Shown piece by piece: positions 41,943 to 48,901 of a DNA stretch of 48,901 nucleotides (within the stretch, counting starts at the first letter, position 1; every line of letters begins with the position of its first letter). Source of the stretch: a bacterium. GTDB lineage: Bacteria > Planctomycetota > Planctomycetia > Isosphaerales > Isosphaeraceae. The DNA lies in the NCBI GenBank assembly GCA_016125085.1, contig WGMM01000036.1, positions 1-48,901 of the forward strand, given 5' to 3'. The notes under the pieces are model-generated. The model worked only from the letters and a program-made list of their open reading frames with translations, did not search any database and was not told the origin of the DNA. Made by a program: the position numbers and the translations under genes.

Positions 41943-44297
41943 TCATTTTTTCGGTTCCGCCTTGCCGGGATATGCCTTGAGATACGCCCGCCGCTTGTCC
42001 GCGAAGGTCCGCAGGCTCATCACCGGCCGGCCCCGCCCAGGCCCTGCCTGGCCTGGCTCAGCCACTGGGGGAGCATCGGCCACGGCGGCCTGAAAGGCCT
42101 CGTACGTGGACAACTTGCGGGTGTCTTCCTTCACGTAGGGGTCGATCAGCTTCGCCTGAGCGGCCACGATGGGTCCAAGACGGTTCCAGTCAAGCCACTC
42201 GTCGGTGATCTGATTGACCAGTTCCAGATACCGGGCCTTGTATTCCGGCACTGCCAGCAGCTTGCTCCGCAGCGGTGTGCGCTGGTTATCCAGGCCGACA
42301 AGAGGGTCCAGGTCAACATTGCCGCCACCCGGTCCGCCGGGGCCGCCAGGACCCATGCCCGGTCCGCCGAAGCCCCTGCCCTGCTTGCCCTGCGGGCCGC
42401 CCCGCTGCTGCTTCTGCAGCGCGCCGCCCTGAGGTCCGCCGAATCGGCCGCCTCCGGGTCCGCCCGGGCCCATGCCTGGCCCGCCTCGCCCCATGCCGGG
42501 CCCGAACATCATGGCCGGGCCGAAGGCTTCGTTCATGTCGTGCGGGATCACGTGGAACTTGCCGGCACCGTCTCGGAACAGGCTGAAATCGCTGGCGCGA
42601 GTCCAATAGCCGTCGCCGTTGATGAGGGCGTTGTCGAGGGCGAGGAATTTCAGGACGCCTTCGACATCCAGAATCGGCTCGATCGCGTCCTTCAGCTCGT
42701 CAGGCGGGGTTTCGTCGAGTACGCGGCACACTTCGATCAGGGCCTTCCAGTCCTTCTTGCCGCCCGACTTCATCTGAAAGCGGCTTTCGTACTCTTCCAG
42801 GTCGTCGCCCACGTAGCGCAGGCCGCCGTCGGCGCCGGGGTTGCCGCGCACTTTCCAGCGGGCGCCCTTGTCGCTGCCGTAGTTTTCCGTCAGGAAGATC
42901 TTGTCGAACTGCTGGGCATTGGCGTAAAGGCCCCAGCTTTCGCCGTTGATGACGACGTGCACGAAGTTCGCCTTCGGTGCCGGAATGTAAGCCCGGGCGA
43001 TTTTCGAATAAAGCACGGTGTGGAGAAAGCTGGGGTCCTCATGCGAATTGAGCAGGTTGAGAGTCTTGTATCCGTAAAGCCGCTGGTTTTCGTCCGAGAA
43101 GTCGATGGATACGTTCAGTGACCGCTTATGACCGGCGCTTACGCCCATATAGGACGACATGCCGCGGAAATGGACGCCCACGCCCGGATACTTCTGCCCG
43201 TCCACCGTCATTTCGGCGGGCACTTCCACATCAGTGCCGTGGAATTCCTCCAGCTCGGCTTCCCAGTCCTCGTTTTCGAAATTGAGGAACACGGTCCGGA
43301 CGATGTCATCGTCATATAAGCCCTTGTCCGGGTATTGTTTCACGTCCTTCGGGCTGACTTTCTTGCCCGGCGTGGCTTCCGGCTCGCCGCCGCCGAAGCC
43401 GGGCGGCCGCATGCCGCCCCGCGGGCCGAAACCCGGCCGGCCCCGGCCTGGCCCGGCCGCTCGCTCTTTTTTCAGCTCGGCGCGGGCGGTCTTGCGTTCT
43501 TCGGAACTCAGAGTGCCGTCGCCGTCAGCGTCGTAATCGGCGGCGATTTCACGGTCCGCGCCGAAGCCGGGCGGTCCACCGGGGCCACCAGGTCCGCCCG
43601 GGCCGAATCCGGGGGGCGGTCCGATCCGTGCGTTGATGGCCTGAGCCAGGGCCTGAAGTTCGATGCCGCCGGCCTTTTCGGAGTCGGCTTCGGCGACGGT
43701 CTTCGCCGCGAATTCGGCGGCTTCGTCGGCTGAAATGGTCTTGTTCTTGTCCGTGTCGGCGAGTTCGAGCAGTGCCGGGGCGATGAAGAAGCCGGGGCCG
43801 ACTTCAGGGTCGCCTTCAGGGCCAGCGTACTGGTTCAGGGCACGGGCGAGCGATTCTTCATCCAGGCCCTTTTTGCCCTTCGGCGTGCTGGCTTCCACGA
43901 ATTTGCGGGCACCGGCTTTGGCTTCGGCGGGGCTGAGCTTACCGTCGCCGTCGGTGTCGCCGGCTTCCAGAATGCGCGGGGCGATGAACATGCCCGGCCC
44001 GAATCCGCCTGGCCCGCCGGGGCCAAAGCCGGGCGGTCCGCCCGGGCCCCCGAACCCGCCAGGCCCTTGCGGCCCGAAGCCGGGCGGCCTCCCGGGCCCG
44101 CCTTCCCGGGGAGGACCGTCCTTGCGGAAATCCTGGGGCCCGGCGAAGGCCGTACTCAGGCCCGGGAAACTGCCCTGCCCCCAAAGACCCAGCGAAATCG
44201 CCGCGGCGCCGATCGCGGCCGAGGATGCCAGAACGACCAGCGGCCGACCTTTTGCGAACCGTTTCGAAAGCGAATGGGAGAGTCGCCGAATCATCAT
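41943..44297 (-). CDS. CotH-like protein with EF-hands and Gly/Pro-rich linkers
   Basis: A 784-aa exported protein. A membrane/signal segment at about 18-40 is followed by Gly/Pro/Phe-rich repeats (GGPGGPPGFGPGGPGG). Three EF-hand loops follow: DTDGDGKLSPAE near 114, DTDKNKTISADE near 181, and DADGDGTLSSEE near 256. The CotH domain occupies about 325-600, with FRGMSSYMGVSAGHKRSLNV, LNLLNSHEDPSFLHTVLYSK, GLYANAQQFDKIFL and HVIPHDMNEAFG, which carries the likely metal-binding Asp. CotH proteins are atypical kinases; the substrate here is unknown. Calcium-binding loops suggest work outside the cell. The start is one of two adjacent ATG codons. Another Gly/Pro-rich stretch interrupts the C-terminal part. 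Confidence 0.9.
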   Translation of the reverse strand: MMIRRLSHSLSKRFAKGRPLVVLASSAAIGAAAISLGLWGQGSFPGLSTAFAGPQDFRKDGPPREGGPGRPPGFGPQGPGGFGGPGGPPGFGPGGPGGFGPGMFIAPRILEAGDTDGDGKLSPAEAKAGARKFVEASTPKGKKGLDEESLARALNQYAGPEGDPEVGPGFFIAPALLELADTDKNKTISADEAAEFAAKTVAEADSEKAGGIELQALAQAINARIGPPPGFGPGGPGGPGGPPGFGADREIAADYDADGDGTLSSEERKTARAELKKERAAGPGRGRPGFGPRGGMRPPGFGGGEPEATPGKKVSPKDVKQYPDKGLYDDDIVRTVFLNFENEDWEAELEEFHGTDVEVPAEMTVDGQKYPGVGVHFRGMSSYMGVSAGHKRSLNVSIDFSDENQRLYGYKTLNLLNSHEDPSFLHTVLYSKIARAYIPAPKANFVHVVINGESWGLYANAQQFDKIFLTENYGSDKGARWKVRGNPGADGGLRYVGDDLEEYESRFQMKSGGKKDWKALIEVCRVLDETPPDELKDAIEPILDVEGVLKFLALDNALINGDGYWTRASDFSLFRDGAGKFHVIPHDMNEAFGPAMMFGPGMGRGGPGMGPGGPGGGRFGGPQGGALQKQQRGGPQGKQGRGFGGPGMGPGGPGGPGGGNVDLDPLVGLDNQRTPLRSKLLAVPEYKARYLELVNQITDEWLDWNRLGPIVAAQAKLIDPYVKEDTRKLSTYEAFQAAVADAPPVAEPGQAGPGRGRPVMSLRTFADKRRAYLKAYPGKAEPKK

Positions 44298-44462
44298 GCG
44301 TGTCCTTCCAGGCCGTGATCGGAATCGCCGTCATCTCCGGCGCTTCTTCACCGGATCTTCACGATCATCCTACGCGACCGGTTCCGGGCAAGCGAGTATC
44401 GGATCGTATCGTGGCCCCGAAGCGGTTTTCGGATTGAGGCCCATCTTCCCGAATCAGGAAAA

Positions 44463-44507
44463 TTACGATAAGAATTTATCGTAAAACGATAAGAAAAGGA
44501 TTACGAT
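44463..44507. promoter_or_regulatory. Palindromic operator upstream of the DUF2975/XRE operon
   Basis: TTACGATAA-GAAT-TTATCGTAA (44463-44484) is a perfect 9-bp inverted repeat. Related half-sites ACGATAA (44486-44492) and TTACGAT (44501-44507) follow. The cluster is AT-rich in a GC-rich background, 80 bp before the DUF2975 start. Autoregulation by the operon's own XRE-type repressor is likely but unproven. Confidence 0.6.
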
Positions 44508-44586
44508 CGAGTGGACAGCGAAATGGGGTTATCGCTTCGTCGCGAGTGAGATCGAATCCGGGACCGCTTCGGAACAGAGAGGACAG

Positions 44587-45063
44587 ATGCGAAGAATATC
44601 GACGATAATCCTTCAGGGCGTCATCCTGCTCATCGGCCTTGCCGTTCTCGGGTTCATGCTCTGGGAACCACAAATTGAGGGCAGGAACGCGCACGCGACG
44701 AATTTCGAAATCTATTTCGGAGATCCGTTCCTGGCGTATGCGTATCTCGCGTCGATTCCATTTTTCGTGGCGCTTTACCGGGCTTTCGAGCTTGTCGGAT
44801 ATGCAGGTCGGAACGAGGCGTTTTCGCCTGCGGCCGTCAAGGCTTCGAAGACGATCAAATACTGCGCGATCAGCCTGATCGGGTTCGTTCTGGGCGGGGC
44901 GGTTTTCATTATGATTCAGGAGAGCGACGATCGAGCTGGCGGGGTTTTCATGGTCGTGCTCATCATGTTCGGTTCGATCGTAGTCGCCAGCGCTTCGGCG
45001 CTGTTCGAACGCGTCCTCCGAAGCGCGGCGGAATTGAAATCCGAGAACGATCTGACGGTTTGA
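44587..45063 (+). CDS. DUF2975-type membrane protein
   Basis: A 158-aa protein with four predicted membrane helices (ILQGVILLIGLAVLGFMLW; YLASIPFFVALYRAF; YCAISLIGFVLGGAVFIM; VFMVVLIMFGSIVVASASAL). The C-terminal ALFERVLRSAAELKSENDLT motif is typical of DUF2975, a family routinely encoded upstream of a YozG-type helix-turn-helix protein. That partner starts 10 bp later here. AGAGAGGAC provides the ribosome binding site. The role of the pair is not known to me; a membrane-sensor/repressor module is a reasonable reading. Confidence 0.88.
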   Translation: MRRISTIILQGVILLIGLAVLGFMLWEPQIEGRNAHATNFEIYFGDPFLAYAYLASIPFFVALYRAFELVGYAGRNEAFSPAAVKASKTIKYCAISLIGFVLGGAVFIMIQESDDRAGGVFMVVLIMFGSIVVASASALFERVLRSAAELKSENDLTV

Positions 45064-45073
45064 CGAGACGTTC

Positions 45074-45289
45074 ATGGCAATCATCATCAATATCGACGTC
45101 ATGCTGGCGAAGCGAAAAATGAGCGTCACCGAGCTTTCCGAGAAAGTCGGCATCACGCTGGCCAACATTTCGATATTGAAGAACGGCAAGGCGAAGGCGA
45201 TTCGCCTGTCGACGCTGGAAGCGATATGCCAGGCCCTGGAATGCCAGCCGGGGGACATTCTCGAATATGCGGATCGAAAAGAGACGTAA
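45074..45289 (+). CDS. YozG-like XRE-family transcriptional regulator
   Basis: A 71-aa single-domain helix-turn-helix protein. VMLAKRKMSVTELSEKVGIT then LANISILKNGKAKAIRLSTL are the recognition helices, and LEAICQALECQPGDILEY is the standard family end. It lies 10 bp after the DUF2975 gene. The palindrome at 44463-44484 is its probable operator. Full length for the family. Confidence 0.92.
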   Translation: MAIIINIDVMLAKRKMSVTELSEKVGITLANISILKNGKAKAIRLSTLEAICQALECQPGDILEYADRKET

Positions 45290-45531
45290 TCATACCCTGA
45301 TCGGTCCGGGCGATCGTCGGGAGCGATAATCATAAAGATATGCATATCGGCGGGTTCGACCGAGTCCAGGGCACTGCCTGCTCCCCGGGCTTGCGCCCCC
45401 TTCGGAAAACCTTTTCCGCCCACCCGCCGCCAGTGGCTTGACCGACAGTATTACGAATGTTAGTTTCTTCATACCGTATGACGAACGGGCAAGTTCGTGT
45501 GACGATTCACGAGACCCGAAGGGGCGGACGC

Positions 45532-46416
45532 ATGAAGGCACGCGGCGAATCGCGGCGAGGGTTTACGCTGATCGAGCTGCTGGTGGTGATCGCCATCATC
45601 GCGGTGCTGATCTCGCAGCTTTTGCCTGCGGTGCAGTCGGCGCGCGAGGCGGCCCGGCGCATCCAGTGCGTCAATTCCCTGAAGCAGATGACGCTGGCAC
45701 TGCACAACTATCACGATACCCACGGAGCCTATCCGGCCGGGTACTGGTACAAGGCCGGCTATGTGTGGGGCGGGTTCGGCTGGGCGGCTTCGACGCTGCC
45801 CCAGATGGAACAGGCGAATCTGCACAATGCCATGAACATGTCGCTGACGGCCTGGCACGAGGCGAATCAGACCGTGGCCCGCACGCATATGCAATTTTAT
45901 TTGTGCCCGTCTGACGAAACCTCGCAATTCGGCTTTCTCGAACGGTATGACATGCGGTTTTCCATGGCCAGCTATGTCGCCAGTTTCGGACCGGGCGACA
46001 TGGACGAAGACCCCACGGACATGCGGGGCGTATTTTACCGCAACAGCCGCACTTCGATTCCCATGATCTCCGACGGCACGTCGACGACGCTGGCCCTGGG
46101 CGAGCGGCACAACGGCAAGTTCGGAAAACACGACGCCCACAACATGAATCACGCCGTGGCGGAGACAGTCTGGATGGGTGCCATCCGGGAACTGCCGGAC
46201 GATGACCACGCCCATACGACCCTTTTCGAAACCGCCAGCCCGCCCAACAGCCCGGAGATGACCGACAAGGACTGCGCCTGCCGGCATCCGGGCATGTGCA
46301 ATTTCTCGTTCATGGACGGCTCGGTGCGGGCCATCAAACACACGGTCGATGTGCGTGCGTTTCAGGCGTTGTCGACACGGGCCGGGGGCGAGGTCGTTTC
46401 GGGCGACTCATATTGA
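45532..46416 (+). CDS. DUF1559 protein with type II pseudopilin-like N-terminus
   Basis: A 294-aa protein of the large planctomycete DUF1559 family. The N-terminus is a prepilin-type signal, RRGFTLIELLVVIAIIAVLI, cleaved and N-methylated before Phe in family members. SAREAARRIQCVNSLKQMTLA follows, then the DUF1559 body (ALHNYHDTHGAYPAG, GTSTTLALGERH, NFSFMDGSVRAIK). It is probably exported through a type II secretion-like system. Such genes occur in dozens of copies in Planctomycetota, which supports the taxonomic call. AGGGG lies upstream of the ATG. It has no close co-oriented neighbour. Confidence 0.95.
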   Translation: MKARGESRRGFTLIELLVVIAIIAVLISQLLPAVQSAREAARRIQCVNSLKQMTLALHNYHDTHGAYPAGYWYKAGYVWGGFGWAASTLPQMEQANLHNAMNMSLTAWHEANQTVARTHMQFYLCPSDETSQFGFLERYDMRFSMASYVASFGPGDMDEDPTDMRGVFYRNSRTSIPMISDGTSTTLALGERHNGKFGKHDAHNMNHAVAETVWMGAIRELPDDDHAHTTLFETASPPNSPEMTDKDCACRHPGMCNFSFMDGSVRAIKHTVDVRAFQALSTRAGGEVVSGDSY

Positions 46417-46470
46417 AATCGCACCGTTTTCGAAATCCGCTTGCTTGATCCATGTCTGGCGGTTTCGAAA

Positions 46471-47454
46471 TCACGGTTCTTCGAAATTCAGCCGTTCCTT
46501 TTCGATCACCAGGGGCCGCTTCTGCACCTGGGTGAGGATGGCGCCCACGTATTCGCCGATGATGCCGATGAAGAACAGCTGCACGGCACCCAGGAAGAAG
46601 ATGCCGATGATCACCGGCGCCGTGCCGAGGGTGAACTGGTTCCAGAACACGAGCTTGGCGATGAGGTAGGCGAAGGCCACGAAAAGGCTGAAGGCCGACA
46701 GGGCGAAGCCGAAGAGCGTGGCCACGCGCAGCGGGATGCGCGAATGGTTGGTGATGCCCAGCATGGCCATGTCGTAAAGGGTGTAGAAATTGTTTTTGGT
46801 CAGGCCACGACGGCGCTGGGGCTGGCGGAAAGGGATTTTGTGGATATCCAGGCCGATTTCGGCGATCAGGCCGCGGAAGTAGGGATAGGGGTCGTCGATC
46901 CGGCGGAGGATGTCGAGGACCTGGCGGTCATAAAGACCGAAGCCGGTGACATGCTGCATCAGCTCGACCTGGGAGATCCGCCCCACCAGGCCGTAGTAGA
47001 AGCTGCGCAGAGCGTACATCACGCGTGATTCCTCGGACTCCGTCTTCACTCCCACGATGACCTTGAAGCCCTCTTCCCACTTGCGGAGGAAGTCGTGGAT
47101 CATGGCCGGCGGGTCCTGAAAGTCAGACGCCATCTGGATGCAGGCTTCGCCGGGGGCCTGCATCAGGCCATAGAACGGTGACCGGATGTGGCCGAAATTG
47201 CGGGCGTTGAAAATGGCCATGATGTGCGGCGACTCGGCGGCCATTTCGCGGAGCACTTCGCGAGTGCCGTCGGTGGAGGCGTTGTCGATGAACAGGATCG
47301 AGTGTTCGTACCCCGGCTCGGTGGCGAAGACTTCGTCGATGGCTTTGGCCAGTTCGCGGACGTTCTCGACTTCGTTGTAGCACGGGGCCAGCACACAGAT
47401 GCGCTTGCGGGCAGGGGCGTTCGGATCGGTCGGAGCGTTGGGATTCGACATCAT
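46471..47454 (-). CDS. GtrB-like membrane glycosyltransferase family 2
   Basis: A 327-aa enzyme like the protein at 17760-18830. Motifs are ICVLAPCYNEVENVRELA, FIDNASTDGT, NARNFGHIRSPFYGL, and the metal site MASDFQDPPAMI, with two C-terminal membrane helices (FGFALSAFSLFVAFAYLI; VIIGIFFLGAVQLFFIGIIG). It should make a polyprenyl-phosphate-linked sugar for use outside the membrane. Two adjacent ATG codons are possible starts (47454 or 47451). A methyltransferase-like gene diverges from it. Confidence 0.92.
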   Translation of the reverse strand: MMSNPNAPTDPNAPARKRICVLAPCYNEVENVRELAKAIDEVFATEPGYEHSILFIDNASTDGTREVLREMAAESPHIMAIFNARNFGHIRSPFYGLMQAPGEACIQMASDFQDPPAMIHDFLRKWEEGFKVIVGVKTESEESRVMYALRSFYYGLVGRISQVELMQHVTGFGLYDRQVLDILRRIDDPYPYFRGLIAEIGLDIHKIPFRQPQRRRGLTKNNFYTLYDMAMLGITNHSRIPLRVATLFGFALSAFSLFVAFAYLIAKLVFWNQFTLGTAPVIIGIFFLGAVQLFFIGIIGEYVGAILTQVQKRPLVIEKERLNFEEP

Positions 47455-47696
47455 GAACCTGGTTTGCCGGGCCGAATGGTCGTCAGCGGTCGAGAGCGGC
47501 TCTCATTCTAGCGATTTCCGTCGTGTCGCGGGGCCCCTGCCCGGCGGCCTTCCGGCTTCGCCCGATCGAAAAATCCGGAATGCCTGGCGAATCGATCGTG
47601 CCGCCAATGCCCAGTCGATTCTAGGATATGTTGTGCGTTTCGGCGCAGTGTCCGAAATCAACACACTCGATCTCGATTTTTACGGGGGCGCTCCGG

Positions 47697-48401
47697 ATGC
47701 CATCGCGTTCGTTCCGATCCGCATTGCCGGGCTGGGTATCGACGACGGGCCTGTACGTTCTGACTTACGTCACGTACCGCTGCGGAGCGATCCGCAGGAA
47801 AGTCGCGATCCTTAACGAGTGCGTGAATCATCTGGCGTGGCTTCGTGATCGATTCGGCAGAACGAACCTGCACGCGCATCGCGAATCGCTCTGGAAATCG
47901 ATGATCGGCGAGATGCAGGAGGGCACGTGGACGGTCTACGAATTCGGCGTCGCCTGGGGTTACACGACCGATTTCTGGCTGTCACGGGTCGGAAACTCGG
48001 TCGAAAGCTGGCACGGGTTCGACCGCTTCACCGGTTTGCCCAGAGGCTGGCGCGATTTGCCGGCGGGCGAATTCGACGCGGGAGGAAAGACGCCCGCGAT
48101 CGACGACCCGCGGCTGCACTGGCACGTGGGCGATGTGGAGCAGACTCTTCCGAGCGTCCCGATATCACCGCACCGCAAATGCGTTCTGTTCGACCTGGAC
48201 ATTTACGAGCCGACGGCGTTCGCGTGGGAATACTTGCGTTCAAGCCTTTCGCCGGGGGATCTGGCGTATTTTGACGAATCGTTCGACACGGACGAGCGCA
48301 AGGTCATCGAGCATCACGTGCTGAAGGACTTTCGCCTGGAACTGATCGCAAGCACGCCGCTGGCCAGCTGCTTCCGCCTGGCGGAGCGGATTTCGAATTG
48401 A
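47697..48401 (+). CDS. TylF-like class I methyltransferase
   Basis: A 234-aa protein with features of SAM-dependent O-methyltransferases of the TylF/CmcI type: TVYEFGVAWGYTTDFWL (SAM motif I), WHGFDRFTGLPRGW, GDVEQTLP, and VLFDLDIYEPTAFAWEYL with the acidic residue after strand 4, then LAYFDESFD. The substrate is unknown. An N-terminal hydrophobic stretch (GWVSTTGLYVLTY) may be a membrane anchor or part of the fold. The frame opens at 47628; the ATG at 47697 was favoured because GGGGGCG precedes it. A perfect hairpin begins 17 bp after the stop. Confidence 0.75.
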   Translation: MPSRSFRSALPGWVSTTGLYVLTYVTYRCGAIRRKVAILNECVNHLAWLRDRFGRTNLHAHRESLWKSMIGEMQEGTWTVYEFGVAWGYTTDFWLSRVGNSVESWHGFDRFTGLPRGWRDLPAGEFDAGGKTPAIDDPRLHWHVGDVEQTLPSVPISPHRKCVLFDLDIYEPTAFAWEYLRSSLSPGDLAYFDESFDTDERKVIEHHVLKDFRLELIASTPLASCFRLAERISN

Positions 48402-48418
48402 TCGAGTTCCAGATGCGA

Positions 48419-48463
48419 AAAGGGGACGGGGGTCATTTCTCGGAAATGACCCCCGTCCCCTTT
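48419..48463. repeat. GGGGACGGGGGTC hairpin, copy 2
   Basis: A 21-bp perfect inverted repeat with a 3-nt loop (arms 48419-48439 and 48443-48463). The arms match the repeat at 33020-33097. It lies just past the methyltransferase-like stop and could also act as its terminator. Confidence 0.9.
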
Positions 48464-48619
48464 GATTTTGTGACGGTCATAGCGGATTTCGTATCCGGCC
48501 GCCTGCCATTTCCTGAATGAACACGATTCGATCGATATTTTATCCCGCAAACGCACCGATCATCATTACTGATACGGGATGTTTTCTTGCAACCGAACGC
48601 GAAAGAGCCCCCACCAATT

Positions 48620-48901
48620 ATGAACGCTCACCCTGAAAACACTGGCCACGCCCCCGGGCCCGAGGCCAATGCCCTCAAGCACGGCTTTTGCGCCACCAAA
48701 ATCGTCGACCCCGCCGTCCGGGCCAGGGCCAACGCTCTCCGCGACGAACTCGTTCAAATCCACGACCCCTGGTCGCCTGAAGAAACCGATGCCATCGACG
48801 ATCTCGCCCAGGCCCTCGCCCGCCTCGAACGGCTCGAAACCGCCATGGATGCCAACGTTGCCGACGAAAAGTACAGATCTGCCGAACATTACGACAAACG
48901 C
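48620..48901 (+). CDS. Partial protein with NALKHG motif, cut by the window end
   Basis: The frame opens at ATG 48620 and runs off the right edge after 94 codons. PGPEANALKHGFCATK resembles the N-terminal NALKHGLTA signature of a protein family common in planctomycetes and other bacteria whose function I do not know. A helical region with DDLAQALARLERLETAMDAN follows. The codon pattern fits real coding and the antisense frame there is a shadow. Confidence 0.65.
   Translation, partial: MNAHPENTGHAPGPEANALKHGFCATKIVDPAVRARANALRDELVQIHDPWSPEETDAIDDLAQALARLERLETAMDANVADEKYRSAEHYDKR

Noticed and set aside
48566..48889. Minus-strand open frame at the right edge
   Set aside because: The plus-strand frame from 48620 has a recognisable NALKHG motif and better composition; the minus frame is its shadow.

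Overview
The window reads as chromosomal DNA from a planctomycete (Planctomycetota). This is inferred from gene content: a DUF1559 type-II-pseudopilin-like protein, an ECF sigma factor next to a Ser/Thr kinase with WD40 repeats, three PEP-CTERM proteins with an exosortase fused to an EpsI-like domain, a CotH/EF-hand protein beside a DUF4956 membrane protein, and GC-rich coding with much palindromic repeat DNA. A Gemmataceae-like member is plausible but not proven. No rRNA, tRNA or CRISPR array was recognised.

Layout. 1-8.1 kb: ECF sigma factor and WD40 kinase (minus strand), divergent from three predicted exported proteins (plus strand). A ~120-bp regulatory element occurs twice (4528-4646 and 6719-6839), each time upstream of an exported-protein gene. 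8.1-11.5 kb: a PEP-CTERM beta-propeller gene between two near-identical ~290-bp repeats, then a 161-bp tandem repeat. 11.5-14.8 kb: esterase, HAD phosphatase and a coiled-coil protein. 14.9-20.9 kb: exosortase-EpsI fusion, methyltransferase and GtrB-like glycosyltransferase on the minus strand, and a polytopic membrane protein on the plus strand. 21-27.3 kb: a replication-initiator-A-like protein with 1.3 kb of repeat-bearing noncoding DNA, a small exported protein with a clear terminator, GmhB, a PEP-CTERM protein and a tyrosine recombinase. 27.5-30.9 kb: glycosyltransferase, then a candidate defence-type cluster (AT-rich DUF3427-like domain protein, HNH endonuclease, small protein, CHAT/caspase-like protein). 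31.3-35.7 kb: GmhA, DPM-type glycosyltransferase, DUF1810, GDP-mannose dehydratase and YdcF-like protein. 35.9-41.3 kb: DUF1016 nuclease, zinc-ribbon proteins, a PEP-CTERM protein, a thermonuclease remnant and a HAD-UbiA-like fusion. 41.2-48.9 kb: DUF4956/CotH pair, a DUF2975/XRE pair with a palindromic operator, DUF1559 protein, glycosyltransferase, methyltransferase-like protein and a protein cut by the window edge.

How the genes fit together. The dominant theme is the cell surface: export and anchoring (exosortase with three PEP-CTERM substrates), sugar-nucleotide supply (GmhA, GmhB, Gmd), glycosyl transfer (four GT2 proteins) and secreted proteins under possible ECF control. The second theme is mobility and conflict: Rep-like initiator, recombinase, HNH and DUF1016 nucleases, a caspase-like protein and at least four families of dispersed palindromic repeats.

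The observations most worth following up are the duplicated promoter-plus-hairpin element, the REPIN-like repeats whose stem shows compensatory change, and the DUF3427-like/HNH/CHAT neighbourhood. All functional statements rest on motif recognition by eye; no database search was run.
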